A stretch of 64,000 bases of DNA from assembly GCA_026018925.1 (NCBI GenBank), contig JAKSZU010000009.1, positions 37,252,415 to 37,316,414 on the forward strand. The letters run 5' to 3'. Positions 19,925-30,635 of this stretch are shown here, piece after piece; the first letter of the stretch is position 1; each line of letters begins with the position of its first letter. Source of the stretch: Tupaia tana. Taxonomy: Eukaryota > Chordata > Mammalia > Scandentia > Tupaiidae. The notes beneath the pieces were generated by a model. That model was not told where the DNA came from and ran no database searches. It saw only the letters and a list, made by a program, of their open reading frames with translations. A program made the translations under genes and the position numbers.

Positions 19925-20179
19925 TCTTTTAGAGAAAGATTTTTGCTGTAGGGTGCATGGGTCCACCAGCGAGAGAGACAGAGAAACAGAAAGCAAAAAA
20001 TCACTGCACAGGGGGGAAGGCCACACCACAATCCCTTCTGCACCACTCTACTCTCGGGATTTTAGGCACACATGCACAGTCGCCTAGTATGAGTTTCAAA
20101 CCTCTAGATCTGGAACTCAAACTGCATTTGGCCATGTGGGAGCCCAGAGCTGTAATCCTAACACCATTTGCTGGTCCCC
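19925..20179 (-). mobile_element. SINE family A, old
   Basis: Complete but diverged. The head ends caccatttgctggtcccc. Confidence 0.87.
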
Positions 20180-20195
20180 CCAACTTCAACATGTT

Positions 20196-20224
20196 TTTTT
20201 TTTTAAGAATTATTTTATTTAGCT

Positions 20225-20257
<33 letters not shown>

Positions 20258-20387
20258 CAGAGAGGGACAGAGTGAGAGAGAAAGAGAGAGAGAAAGTTAG
20301 AAAGCAAGCCACCAGGTCCAGGACTTGAACCATGGTCAGCCATGTGGGAGTGCAGCACCCTTAACCACCACGCCACCTGCCGGCCCC
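20196..20387 (-). mobile_element. SINE family B, full length
   Basis: The perfect TSD aacttcaacatgtt lies at 20182-20195 and 20388-20401. Confidence 0.95.
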
Positions 20388-20575
20388 AACTTCAACATGT
20401 TTTAATGTAGTTTGTACTAGTAGTGAATGGTGAGAAAATTAAATTTAAAAATATTACAAATACCTGTATACACAAATACCTGTATACACAAATATTCAAG
20501 GAAACCTGTGGCTCTCTCTCTAAAGAGCACTTGGGAATAAAGGCTTCCATGTCTCCTCCAGTTTCACATGATGAT

Positions 20576-20728
20576 TCTTATTTATTTATTTATTTCACAT
20601 GAGTTTTGCCAGAGAAAGAGAGAGTAAGAGAGGGAGAGTTCGAAAGCAAGCCACCAGGTCCGAGACTTGAATCCCGGTCGCCCATGTGGAAATTCCAGAG
20701 CCTTAAGCACCACACCACCTGCTGGCCC
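20576..20728 (-). mobile_element. SINE family B
   Basis: Short copy. The head ends cacctgctggcccc. Confidence 0.87.
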
Positions 20729-20778
20729 CTAAATGAAGGTATACTTGATGGAAGATAAATCTTTGTTTGAAGTATACA

Positions 20779-21023
20779 ATTTTTTTTTTTTTTAGAGATT
20801 TTTGCCACAGGACGTGTGCGCTCACCAGAGAGACAGTAAGCGATAAATCATCCCCTGTGGGGATGGCCACATCACAATCCCTTCTCCATTCTCCTCTCTG
20901 GATTTTGGGCATGCACCACACATGCCCAGCATCAGTTTTAAGTCACTGGGTTCAGGACTCAAACCGCGGTTGACTACATAGGAGTCCAGCAACCTAACCA
21001 CCACTGTGCCATCTGCTGGTTCC
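20779..21023 (-). mobile_element. SINE family A
   Basis: Reduced palindrome (CCCCTGTGGGG). Short TSD agtatac near both ends. Confidence 0.9.
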
Positions 21024-21104
21024 TGTAGTATACTTTATGATAAATATTGCCACAGGTGATACCTGTGAAGGGAACAGACACACGCATTACACCCAAAGGT
21101 TCCT

Positions 21105-21130
21105 CAGTTTTCTATAGCATGCATGTACTA

Positions 21131-21188
<58 letters not shown>

Positions 21189-21275
21189 GTACTCCCTCAA
21201 GGGAAGATGGCCACATTACAGTCCTTTCTCCATTCTCTTTTTATGACTTTGGGCATGTACCATATTAACAGTTTG
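21105..21275 (-). mobile_element. SINE family A, head lost, (GA)n expanded
   Basis: The CT tract has grown to a pure (GA)n of about 50 bp (21135-21184). The sequence stops after gggcatgtacc. Confidence 0.75.
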
Positions 21276-21283
21276 ACTGTATT

Positions 21284-21295
21284 TTTCTTTCTTTC

Positions 21296-21343
<48 letters not shown>
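21284..21343. repeat. (TTTC)n microsatellite
   Basis: About 60 bp of CTTT units with one short interruption. Confidence 0.95.
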
Positions 21344-21345
<2 letters not shown>

Positions 21346-21427
21346 TTTTTATGTCATATAAATGGAATCATACAATGTATATATATTTTTAGTATATATG
21401 AATGGTACTTTACAGCTCACGTTGAGT

Positions 21428-21684
21428 CTTTTTTTAATGTACTTTCCCCATAGGGCATGCATGCTAACTGGAGAGACAGAGACAGAGATAAAGTGAGGAA
21501 TTAGCTCCCTGCCCCTGGGGGGATGGCCATGGCACAATCTCTTTTCCTCCATTTTCCTATCAGGATTATGGGCATGCACGTATAAGCACCCAGCATGATT
21601 TTCAAGCTATCAGGCCTGAGATGCATCCACGGAGTCAGCCTTGTGGGATCCAGCACCTTAACCTCCATACCATCTGCTAGCCCA
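21428..21684 (-). mobile_element. SINE family A, old
   Basis: Complete but diverged. The head ends catctgctagccc. Confidence 0.85.
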
Positions 21685-22049
21685 GGTTTTTCAAGCTGAC
21701 GGGAACAAGAGTCAAACTGCATAGGGACCAGCAGTTAGAGTAATGGCTATGTCGCTGGACTCCCATTTAGTCGACCGCGGTTCGAGTCTTGGACCCGGTG
21801 GCTTAAAACTCACACCAGGTGCATGTGCGTGCATGCACAAGATCCTGAGAGGAGAATGGAGGAGAAGGGATTGCGGCGTGACCATCCCCCCTGGGGGGTG
21901 ATTTCTCGCTTTCTGTCTCTCTGTCTCTCTCTGTCTGTCTGGCGAGTGCACATACCCTATAACAAAAACCTCTCACTCCCCCAAAAAAACTGTATAGCCG
22001 ACTATGTGAAATCTAGTTGCCTTAACCACCATACTACCTGGCTGGCACT
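21685..22049 (-). mobile_element. Old SINE head split by a young A SINE
   Basis: Parts 21685-21723 and about 21994-22049 (ttaaccaccatactacctggctgg) belong to one eroded copy. Confidence 0.6.
21724..21986 (+). mobile_element. SINE family A, full length
   Basis: Intact palindrome. The TSD is actgcatag / actgtatag. Confidence 0.93.
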
Positions 22050-22057
22050 ATATGTAA

Positions 22058-22304
22058 TTTTTGTTTTATCAGAGGGTGTTTGCATTTGCCAAAGACATAC
22101 AGCAAGAAAAGGGGAGACAGCCAGAAAGCACCCCTCAATGGGATGTGATCACACTACAATTCTTTCTCCTCCATTTTGCCATCCTTTTAAGATTTGGGGC
22201 ATGCATGTACACATGGTTAATGTCATTTTCAAACTGCCAGGTCTCAAACCACATGTCTGGTCACATGGGATCAAGCTCCCTTAACCATCAGGCCATGGGC
22301 TATG
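22058..22304 (-). mobile_element. SINE family A, very old
   Basis: Order of segments preserved (GGTGTTTGCATTTGCC, GATTTGGGGCATGC, head remnant), but many substitutions. Confidence 0.7.
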
Positions 22305-22319
22305 CCTGTTTTATTTTAA

Positions 22320-22493
22320 TATTTTATTTGCCAGAAGATATATACACTTAACTAAAAGAGACAGAGAGACTGAAGAAGTGAGAGAGAGGGGAAGGAGAAA
22401 CTACTTCACAATGGGGCATAGTCATGGGGCAATCCGTTCTCTATTTTTCAATCCTGTCAGAATTTTGCATATGTACATATACTTGCCCAGCAG
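22320..22493 (-). mobile_element. SINE family A, very old, head lost
   Basis: Degenerate body interrupted at its head side by the next C element. Confidence 0.6.
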
Positions 22494-22494
22494 G

Positions 22495-22668
22495 GTTTTT
22501 TAAAAATATTTATTTATTTATTATTTTAATTTGCTCTAGGGCATGTGTGCTCACCAGAGAGTGAGAAAGGAAAAGTGAGAAAGGAAGCCACCAGGTCCAG
22601 GAGTCAAACCATAGTGAGCCATGTGGGAATCCGGCACCCTAACCACTACTCTCCACCTGCTGGCTTCC
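22495..22668 (-). mobile_element. SINE family C
   Basis: GCTCTAGGGCATGTGTGCTCACC joined to a short body. The head ends cacctgctggct. Confidence 0.85.
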
Positions 22669-22792
22669 CCACATAGGAATTTAATTATCATGAAAATAAT
22701 CATGAAGGAGGCTTTGGGAATTCAAGGAGTAAAAAAAATTGCTCTATTTAATAAAATAAAATAATATTGTTTAGTGAGTCCCCACAACTACT

Positions 22793-22850
22793 GCATGTGT
22801 GTATATATATATATGTGTATATATATATGTATATACATATATATACACTT
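22793..22850. repeat. (TA)n/(TG)n microsatellite
   Basis: Short alternating run next to the following A element. Confidence 0.85.
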
Positions 22851-22851
22851 T

Positions 22852-23090
22852 AGTATTTTTCCATAGGACCTGTGTACTTACTGGAGGGAGACAGAGAGAG
22901 GGATAGTGAGAAATCACTCCCCAGGTGGAATGATCATGCTGCAGTCCCTTCGCCTTCATTGTCCTCTCGGGATTTAGGGCACTCGCACACATGTGCCTGG
23001 CATGATTTTCAAGCTACCAGGTCCGGACCTTGAACCATTGTTGGCCATGCAGGAGTACAACACCTTAATCACCATGCCACCTCTGGCTTC
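22852..23090 (-). mobile_element. SINE family A, old
   Basis: Complete outline. The head ends atgccacctctggct, with two bases lost. Confidence 0.85.
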
Positions 23091-23136
23091 ACTATTGTAT
23101 ATTTTTAACTGTACATTCATGTTGTGGTTATTGCAG

Positions 23137-23247
23137 ATAAATGAATAAAACAAAGCCCAATCCTAAACTCAATCCTAAACCAACATGTCCAAAAAAGAAG
23201 AAGAAATCGAAGACCTTGGAACAGATTCCCAATGATGTCAACCCCAG
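23137..23247 (+). CDS. Unrecognised gene, coding exon 1
   Basis: Encodes the 35-residue Lys/Pro-rich N-terminus, ending in phase 2 at CCCCAG|GTAAGG. Four bases of 5'UTR precede the ATG. Confidence 0.6.
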
Positions 23248-25561
23248 GTAAGGGAACTACATAAAGATTGTGTCATGGTACATCACGATCAAGAGTAGCA
23301 AATTATCTTTTTATTTTTAAAAATAATTATTTATTTTATTTTACTATTATTATTATTATGTATATTTTTAAGAGAGGTTTTTGCTATAGGGCATGTTCAC
23401 TTGCCAGAGAGACAGAGACAGAGAGACAGAAAGTGAGAAATCACCCCCCGGGGGGATGACCACACCACAATCCCTTCTTCTCCATTCTCCTCTCGGGATC
23501 TTGGGCATGCATGCACACATGCCTGGTGTGTTTTAAGCCACCAGGTCCAGGACCAAACCACAGCTGACTACGTGGGAGTCCAGCGATGTAACCATTATGC
23601 CATCTGCTGGTTCCTTATTATTATTTTTAATTTGACCAGAAAGAGACAGAGAGAGAAAGGGAAAGTGAGAAAGCAAGCCACCAGATCTGGGACCCGAACC
23701 ACAGTCAGCTATGTGGGAGTCCAGCAACTCACCCATCATTCCACACGCCGGCTACACAAATGATCTTTTTCATTTTAATTTATTTATTTTTATTCTATTT
23801 AATTAATTAATTTTTTTTTCTGGAGAGGTTTTTGCTATAGGGCTCATGCGCTAGCCAGAAAGACAGAGAGAGACAGAGAGACAGAAAGCAAGAAATCACC
23901 TCCTGGGGGGATGGCCACACTGCAATCCCTTCTCCATTCTCCTCTCGGGATCCTGGGCACGCACGCACACATACCCGGCATGAGTTTAAGTCACTGGGTC
24001 TGGGACTCGAAGCGTGGTCGGCTACATGGGAGTTCAACAACATAGCCATTATGCTAACTGCTGGTCCACAAATGATCTTTTTTAGGTGGAAGGAAAATAT
24101 GACCAGAAGCAGGTTTCTGGAAAATTCACATTTTAGTTTAAATTGTTGATTTGGTTTTACACAACAATAAATCATTTCCAAGGGTGAAAGAGACTAGGAC
24201 ATTAGTTCTTGCGATCGAAATTGACTGCTTTATGACACTATATTACACAATCAAGATTTTGGGGAAAATTTTTATGATGACATACATAATTAGGTTGACA
24301 ATATTTACATTGAAAAAGAAAATCGTCAGTCATGGTCATGATCCTTAAAGCCCTCTGTTGGTCTTTATAAATTTCAGTATATATATACACATATATATGT
24401 ATATGTACTGTTTTATTGCCATAGGGCACTTGTGCTAACCAAAGAAAGAGAGAAATCACTCCCCAATAGAACATAGGCACACCATGATCTTTCCTCCTGC
24501 ATTGCTCCTTCCTGTCCGGATTTTGGGCACGCATGCACGTGCATCTAGCATGCTTTTCAAGTCATCAGGGCTGAGATTCAAACTGTGGTCTATCCATATG
24601 GAATCCAGCTCCCAGTGCACAACCCCAAACCAGTGCACTTTAGGGTTGACTCTCAGCTAACATCTCTTAAAAGACTTTAACTTTCTTTTTTTAAAAACAT
24701 TAATTAAGGGGCCAGCAGGTGGTGTACTGGTTAGAGGCATGGGACTCCGACATGGCTGACGATGGTTCAAGTCCCGGATCAGGTGGCTTGCTTTCTCATT
24801 TTCTTTGTCTCTCTCTCTGGTAAAATTGAAAATAATAGCAATAACAACAATAATAAATGAAGTTAAATAAAGTCATTCTTTAAAAATAATTAATTAATTA
24901 ATTTTTTAGAGAGTTTTGCTATAGAGTACTTGTGCTTACTGGAAAGCCAGAGAGAGACAGAGAGACAGAAAGCAATAAATCACCCCCCAGGGGGGATGAC
25001 CACACCACAATCTCTTCTCCTCCACTTTCCTCCCAGGATTTTGGGTTTGCATGCACACATACCCAGAATGAGTTTCAGGCTGCCAGGTCTGGGACTCAAA
25101 CTGCGTTTGGCCATGTGGGAGTCCAGCAATATGACCATTATGCCATATGCTGGCCCCAAAGACTATTTACTTTCTATTTGTCCCTACTTTCTCTTTCACG
25201 AGAGTTCCCATGAACACTTAAAATCTTCAAGTTGTTTACACCTTTAGAACTGATTAAGTAATCTCCTCAAGATAGTTTCCACTTAGAGGGAATATACAGA
25301 GTGAAGATTGCATCTGAACGTAGTGGACTGAGTAGGTATTGTTTGACTTGCTCTGTTTCCAACATTGTACTGAAAAGTTACGCCTAAATTCACTAGTGAC
25401 CTTCAAATGACCACGTGTAGTAGCCATCTCCTATCCATGCTCTGCTTTGCTATAATATTTGATCATTTCTAGAGTCAGTCGGTGGCATGGTAGTTAAGGG
25501 CACTGGACTCCTACATGGCCGACTGCAGTTCAAGTCCTGGACCTGGTGGCTTGGCTTGCTT

Positions 25562-25615
<54 letters not shown>

Positions 25616-28600
25616 CCTCCCTCCTTCCCTCCATCCCTCCCTCTCTGGTCAAATTAAAATGAATGAATAAATAAAGTTAAATAAAATAATTATTTAAAAA
25701 AAATATTTGATTGAGGCCAGCAGGTGGTGTGGTGGCTAGGAGCACTGGACTCCCACATGGCCAACCACAGTTTGAGTCCCAGGCCTGGTGGCTTGCTTTC
25801 TCTTTCCTCTCTCTTGCTCTCTCACTTTGTCCCTCTCTGGTCAAATTAAATAAATAAATAAATGAAGCTAAATAAATTTTTTATAATTTCTGATCATTCC
25901 TTCTCAATAGTACTTTTTTTTCCAACCGTCTTTCTCCCCCTTTACACTTCGGAGAAGTCAGTTTGCTCCCATTTTTTTCTGTTTGTTAGTTTTTTTTTTT
26001 TTTTTTGGAGAGGTTTTTGCTATAGGGCGCGTGTGCTCGCCAGACAGACAGAGAGAGACAGAGAGATAGAAAGCGAGAAATCACCCCCCAGGGGGGATGG
26101 CCATGCCACAATCCCTTCTCCTCCATTCTCTTCTCGGGATCTTGGGCACGCATGTACACGTGCCCAGAGTGAGTTTAAGCCACCGGGTCCAGGACTTGAA
26201 CCGCGGTCGACTATGTGGGAGTCCAGTGAAATATCCATTACGCTAACTGCTGGTCCCTTGCTCCCATTTTTCACTCCACAGTGAGTATTCCTTAAGAATC
26301 TGTCCTCAGCAGGGCCGGTGGGTAGCATGGTGGTTAAGGGTGCTGGACTCCCACATTGCTGACAATGGTTCGAGTCCCAGACCTGGTGGCTTGGCTTGCT
26401 TCCTCACTTTCCCTCTCTCTTTCTCACTCTGTCAGTCTCTGGCAAAATTAAAATAAATAAGTAAATAAATAAAGTTTAATAAAAAAATTTCTAAAAAAAA
26501 AGAATCTGGCCTTAGCTCATAGGAAATGACTTGTATTCAGGAGGAGTTATTCTGCTACAGTACAGAAGGTATTGAATTAGGTGTGAGAACTACATTCAAA
26601 TCCTAATCATATATTTTTTTAAAGAATAATTTAATTTTATTTATTCATTCCTTTATTTTAATTTGACCAGAGAGAGAGGGAAAGTGAGAAAGTAAGCCAC
26701 CAGGTCTGGGACTCAAACTATAGTCAACCAAGTGGGAGTGTCCAACGCCTTAACTACCATGCCACCTGCTGGCCCCTAATCATGGTAAATATCAATTATG
26801 TGACCTTTAACCAATTACTTAAACTTTCAGATTTTTTTTTATCTATTTGTGAAAGTTTTTTGGTTTTAGGACATGTACACTCACCCGAGATTGTGAAAAA
26901 GGGAAAGAGAGAAATCACTTCTCTGACAAGACAGTCACACCACAGTCCTTTTTCCAGTTTCTTGCAGTCTCCTCTCAGGATTTTGGGCACATATGTACAT
27001 GTGCCTGGCATCATTTTCCAGTCACTGGGTCTGCAGTCAGCCATGTGGGATCCAGCACCTTAACCTTCACACCACCTGCTGGCCTCTCAGTTTTCTCATC
27101 TAAGCAGTAAGATAACGATTTACCCTGCCTATGTTTCAGGGCTGTAATTAGGAACAATGAATCACAGAGACAAAGCTCTGATATGCACACATTACCATGC
27201 AAATGGTTGTTCTTTATTAATTATTGTTTTGAATAGACAGCTAGGTCTCTGACACTATGAGACACACTGTGTAAATCCACTCCCCCCCACCCCGAGAATC
27301 AAACTCCCGACCTTATATATTAATTATCCAAGTTTTTTTCAAAGAATTATTTAATTTTATTATTATTTTAGTTTGCTGTAGGACACATGTATTCACCAGA
27401 GAGGGACAGATAGACAGAGGGAAAGTGAGAAAACAAGCTGCCAGGTCCAGGACTTGAACTGTGATCTGCCATGTGGAAGTCCAGCACCTTAACTACCATG
27501 TCACCTGCTGGCCCCAATTGTCCATTTAAAAAAATAATTATATAGTTTATTTTTATCAATTATTACTATTTTTTAATTCACCAGAGAGCGAGAAACACAT
27601 ACACACACAGAGAGAGAGACAGAGACAGAGAGAGAGAAAGGAACAGTGAGAATGCAATGCAAGCCACCAGGTCCAGGACTTGAACCACCATCAGCCATGT
27701 GGGAGGCCAGTGCTCTAACCACCACGCCGCCACCTGCTAGACCACCAATTGTCCATGTTTTAGTCAATGATCATAACTAGAACCATGTAGTGTAATTCAT
27801 TTTGACATAGCTTTATCATGAAATCTGATGTTTATATAATTTTGGAGTAGTATTTCACAAGGCCTTTGAAAAGGATGCCAACTTCCTAAGCACTATATTG
27901 TTAGCAAAAGCAGACATTGCGTAGGCATTAAAATGCTAATCGAGGGACCAGCAGTTAGCGTAATGGCTATGTCGCTGGACTCCCATGTAGTCGACCGCGG
28001 TTCATGTCCCGGACCCGGTGGCTTAAAACTCATGCCGGGCGTGTGTGCGTGCGTGCCCAAGATCCCGAGAGGAGGATGGAGGAGAAGGGATTGTGGCGTG
28101 GTCATCTCCCCTGGGGGGTGATTTCTTGCTTTCTGTCTCTCTCTCTCTCTCTGTCTGTCTGGCGAGCACATGCACCCTATGGCAAAAACCTTTCCAAAAA
28201 AATAAATAAAATGCATAGCCATTACACTAACTGCTGGTCCCAGTTTATTAGTATTTTGATTTATACACATAGAAGGTATATATGTGGCCATCCCCCCTGG
28301 GGGGGGTGATTTCTCGCTTTCTGTCTCTCTCTGTCTCTCTCTCTCTCTCTCTGTCTGTCTGGCGAGCGCACACCCCCTATAGTAAAAACCTCTCCAAAAA
28401 AAAAAAAAAAGAAAGAAAGAAATACTAATAAACTAATGAGCACTCTATAGTTTCTAAGCAAACAAAAGTATCTAGTGTTATGTATTCTGGGTTCCAAATT
28501 TTATTGCAAACATTTAACATTTGATTATTTGTATTACAGCATGGATGTTCTGATTTCCCGTAATTTTCAGATTGTGTTCGACCGTATCAATAGGCAGGTG

Positions 28601-28795
28601 AAGAGTGATCCCCACCACCGTCCCGACCAGTGCCACCTCTACCCTGAAGAATTCATTATCTTCCTCCAAGTCCTTGGCTTGGAAGAAGTGGTAAACCATC
28701 ATTACCATCACCTTTGCTGGGGACTTCCTTTTGATGATATTCACCTGCCCTATCTTGCAGAATGAAGCAGAAATAAATGCATAATCTGAAACTCC
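23137..28795 (+). CDS. Unrecognised 110-codon two-coding-exon gene
   Basis: Coding exon 1 is 23137-23247 (ATG 23141; 35 codons plus 2 bases). Coding exon 2 is 28540-28765 (1 base plus 74 codons plus stop). The join restores a Ser codon (AG|C). Splice sites are consensus: TTATTGCAG acceptor, CCCCAG|GTAAGG donor, TTTGTATTACAG acceptor. TAA directly precedes the ATG in frame, which fixes the start. AATAAA (28772-28777) lies 7 bp after the stop. The protein has a basic, Lys/Pro-rich N-terminus with a KKKKK run (possible nuclear signal), then a part with acidic and hydrophobic residues and a His cluster (HHYHH). No signal peptide or membrane segment is evident. I do not recognise a family and assign no function. 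It is convergent with PLS3. Intactness between many SINEs argues for a real gene. Confidence 0.6.
23310..23756 (-). mobile_element. SINE family B split by an A SINE
   Basis: The B tail (about 23310-23360, with an ATT repeat) and B body/head (23615-23756) flank the nested A. Confidence 0.82.
23361..23613 (-). mobile_element. SINE family A, nested
   Basis: Palindrome CCCCCCGGGGGG. Inserted in the ATT-rich tail of the B copy. Confidence 0.9.
23771..24066 (-). mobile_element. SINE family A, full length
   Basis: Long AT-rich tail of about 45 bp. The TSD acaaatgatctttttt lies just before and after the element. Confidence 0.94.
24082..24408. other. Single-copy intron of the small gene
   Basis: No repeat or exon signal found apart from a short TA/CA run at about 24375-24410. 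Confidence 0.45.
24409..24625 (-). mobile_element. SINE family A, very old
   Basis: GCCATAGGGCACTTGTGC, GGATTTTGGGCACGC and an eroded head are recognisable. Confidence 0.75.
24709..24893 (+). mobile_element. SINE family B
   Basis: Complete. The tail is AATGAAGTTAAATAAAGTCATTCTTT. Confidence 0.9.
24900..25157 (-). mobile_element. SINE family A
   Basis: Complete with CCCCCCAGGGGGG. The head ends ccatatgctggcccc. Confidence 0.9.
25158..25469. other. Single-copy intron of the small gene
   Basis: Nothing recognised. Confidence 0.4.
25470..25699 (+). mobile_element. SINE family B with expanded (TC)n
   Basis: The CT tract is expanded to about 80 bp (25562-25645). The TSD is of the atatttgat type. 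Confidence 0.9.
25713..25884 (+). mobile_element. SINE family B
   Basis: Complete, with GGTCAAATTAAATAAATA. Follows the preceding B copy. Confidence 0.9.
25977..26257 (-). mobile_element. SINE family A, full length
   Basis: The perfect TSD ttgctcccattttt lies at 25963-25976 and 26258-26271. Confidence 0.95.
26310..26499 (+). mobile_element. SINE family B
   Basis: The TSD is aagaatctgtcct / aagaatctggcct. Confidence 0.92.
26611..26776 (-). mobile_element. SINE family B in MIR
   Basis: The TSD is ctaatcat. The head ends atgccacctgctggcccc. Confidence 0.92.
26829..27086 (-). mobile_element. SINE family A, old, in MIR
   Basis: Complete, with palindrome lost. The head ends cacctgctggcct. Confidence 0.85.
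27332..27515 (-). mobile_element. SINE family C
   Basis: GCTGTAGGACACATGTATTCACC with a B-type AATTATTTAATTTTATT tail. The TSD is of the aattatcca type. Confidence 0.87.
27526..27742 (-). mobile_element. SINE family B
   Basis: The TSD caattgtcca lies on both sides. CA/GA repeats in the CT tract. Confidence 0.9.
27944..28210 (+). mobile_element. SINE family A, full length
   Basis: CpG-rich with an intact palindrome. The tail runs into AATAAATAAAATGC. Confidence 0.93.
28212..28434. repeat. Rearranged SINE pieces bounded by a 15-bp inverted repeat
   Basis: An antisense A head (28212-28241) is followed by a 15-bp arm (agtttattagtattt, 28242-28256), 25 bp of single-copy DNA, a sense 3' half of an A SINE (28282-28419) and the exact inverted arm (28420-28434). 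Confidence 0.75.
28540..28765 (+). CDS. Unrecognised gene, terminal coding exon
   Basis: Starts with the C of the split Ser codon, continues MDVLISRNFQ and ends PYLAE-stop. Conserved-looking single-copy sequence, followed closely by a poly-A signal. Confidence 0.62.
28772..28777 (+). terminator. Poly-A signal of the unrecognised gene
   Basis: AATAAA 7 bp after the stop codon. Cleavage is expected around 28790-28800. Confidence 0.55.
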
Positions 28796-28842
28796 ACGTG
28801 TTGATTTTCATTTTTTAATTTTGAATAAAGAATCAATTCATT

Positions 28843-29001
28843 GGGACCAGCAGGTGGTGTGGTGGTTAAGGAGCTGGACACTCCCATGTGGCCAACCGAA
28901 GTTCGAGTCCTGGACCTGGTGGCTTGCTTTCTCACTTTCTCTCTCTCTCTCATCTTTGGTTCAATTAAAATAAAATGAATGAATAAATAAAATAAAAAAA
29001 G
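28843..29001 (+). mobile_element. SINE family B
   Basis: The perfect TSD aagaatcaattcatt lies at 28828-28842 and 29002-29016. Confidence 0.95.
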
Positions 29002-29017
29002 AAGAATCAATTCATTT

Positions 29018-29177
29018 ACATTTTGCTATAGGGCACATGCACTCACCTGAGAGAGACAGACAGAGTGAGAGAGAACAAACGAGAGGGAAGGTGAAAAGGC
29101 AAGCCACCAGGTCCTGGACTCAAACAGTCTGCCATGTGGGACTCCAGCACCTATAACCACCATACCACCTTGGGCCT
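29018..29177 (-). mobile_element. SINE family C
   Basis: GCTATAGGGCACATGCACTCACC, short body and eroded head. Confidence 0.83.
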
Positions 29178-29191
29178 AAATAAATAATTCT

Positions 29192-29378
29192 GTTTTTTAT
29201 TTTTAAGAATTATTTTATTTAGCTATATTTATTTATTTATTTAAAAATTTGACCAGGGAGGGACGGGGTGTGTGTGTGTGTGTGTGTGTGACAAAACAAG
29301 CCACCAGGTCCAGTACTCGAAACATGGTCGGCCATGTGGGAGTCCAGCGCTCTTAACCACCACGCCACCTGGCAGCCC
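29192..29378 (-). mobile_element. SINE family B with (GT)n
   Basis: The CT tract is replaced by a (GT)n run at about 29269-29290. The head ends acgccacctggcagcccc. Confidence 0.88.
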
Positions 29379-29507
29379 CAATAAATAATGAAAAAAATAT
29401 TAATGCAACCCTTGGGACCAGCAGATAGCATAGTGGTTACATTGCTAGACTCCCAGGTAGTTGACCATAGTTGAAGTTCTGGACCTGGCAACTTAAAGCT
29501 CACACTG

Positions 29508-29680
29508 GGGGAACAGCAGATTGCATGGTGGTTAACGGTGCTAGACTTCCACATGGCTGACTGCTGTTCAAGTCCCGTATCTGGCGGCTTGTTTCTCACT
29601 TTCCCCCTCTGTCTCTCTTGTTCTGTCCCTCTCTGGTCAAATTTCAATAAATCAATGAAATTATATTAAAAAAAAATAAT
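29508..29680 (+). mobile_element. SINE family B, nest level 1
   Basis: Inserted in the A body. Its tail ends AAAAAATAATGC, the target of the next copy. Confidence 0.88.
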
Positions 29681-29682
29681 GC

Positions 29683-29877
29683 TGGGACCAGCAGGTGGTG
29701 TGGTGGTTAAGGCGCTGGACACTCCCACATGGCTGACCAGGGTTCGAGTCCTGAATCTGGTGGCTTGCTTTCTCACTTCCTCTCTTTCTCACTGTTACCC
29801 TCTGTCTCTCTCTGGTCAAACTAAAAAAAAAAAAATAAATAAACGAATGAATAAATAAAATAAAATAAATAATTATT
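29683..29877 (+). mobile_element. SINE family B, nest level 2
   Basis: The TSD is aataatgc. Head GGGACCAGCAGGTGGTG. Confidence 0.9.
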
Positions 29878-29892
29878 AAAAAAATAATGCTT

Positions 29893-30071
29893 TTTTAAAA
29901 AAGGTTTATTTAATTTTATTTATTTATTGATTTATTTTAATTTGACCAGAGAAAGACAGACACACAGAGAGAAGGAAAGTGAGAAACCAAGCCACCAGGT
30001 CCGGGACTTGAACCGCGGTCAGCCATGTGGGAATGTCCAGCGCCTTAGCCACCATGCCACCTGCTGGCCCC
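29893..30071 (-). mobile_element. SINE family B, nest level 3
   Basis: Opposite orientation, inserted next to the tail of the level 2 copy. The head ends atgccacctgctggcccc. Confidence 0.88.
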
Positions 30072-30430
30072 CGAGAAAAAAATTCTTTTTAAAAAAAATC
30101 TCATGCTGGGCACGTGTGCATGTGTGCCCAAGATCCTGAGAGGAAAATGGAGAAGGGATTGCAGCATGGCCATCCTCCCGGGGGGTGATTTCTCACTTTC
30201 TCTCTCTATCTCTCTGTCTCTCTGGAGAATGCATGTGCCCTATACCAAAAATCAATCTCTCTTTCTCAAAAAAAAAATTGCGACCCATTACATTTCATTA
30301 TTTGCTCCCTGATCCCATTATTGATTAACTCAAAAATGCATCCAGCTTGTTCTTTCAAATCCTGGAAAGCCCCTACGTCTCTTCTATCATGGAGACAAAT
30401 ATAAGTTTTTTTTTTTAAATAATTATTTAG

Positions 30431-30602
30431 GGCTGGCAGATGGTGTGGTAGTTAAGGACGCTGGACTCCCACATGGATGACTTTGGTTCGACTCCTGGAC
30501 CTGGTGGCTTGCTTTCTCACTTTCTCTGTCTCTCTATTTGTCCCTCTCTGGTCAAATTAAAAAATAAATAACTAAAAGGATAAATAAAATTAATTCTTTA
30601 AA
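30431..30602 (+). mobile_element. SINE family B
   Basis: The TSD aaataattatttag lies on both sides. Confidence 0.92.
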
Positions 30603-30635
30603 AATAATTATTTAGTTAATTTTATTTATTATTGT

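Larger units (their letters stand above)
26540..27200 (+). mobile_element. MIR split by two SINEs
   Basis: Three pieces follow MIR order: 26540-26610 (ATTCAAATCCTAATC), 26777-26828 (TGTGACCTTTAACCAATTACTTAA) and 27087-27200 (CTCAGTTTTCTCATCTAAG, GGGCTGTAATTAGGA). A mammal-wide fossil element. Confidence 0.75.
29413..30280 (+). mobile_element. SINE family A split by a nest of three B SINEs
   Basis: The head (29413-29507) stops at ctcacactggg and resumes at ctcatgctggg (30100), which is the TSD of the first B insertion. Confidence 0.87.

Noticed and set aside
27893-28291. Minus-strand 132-codon frame
   Set aside because: SINE A read in antisense.
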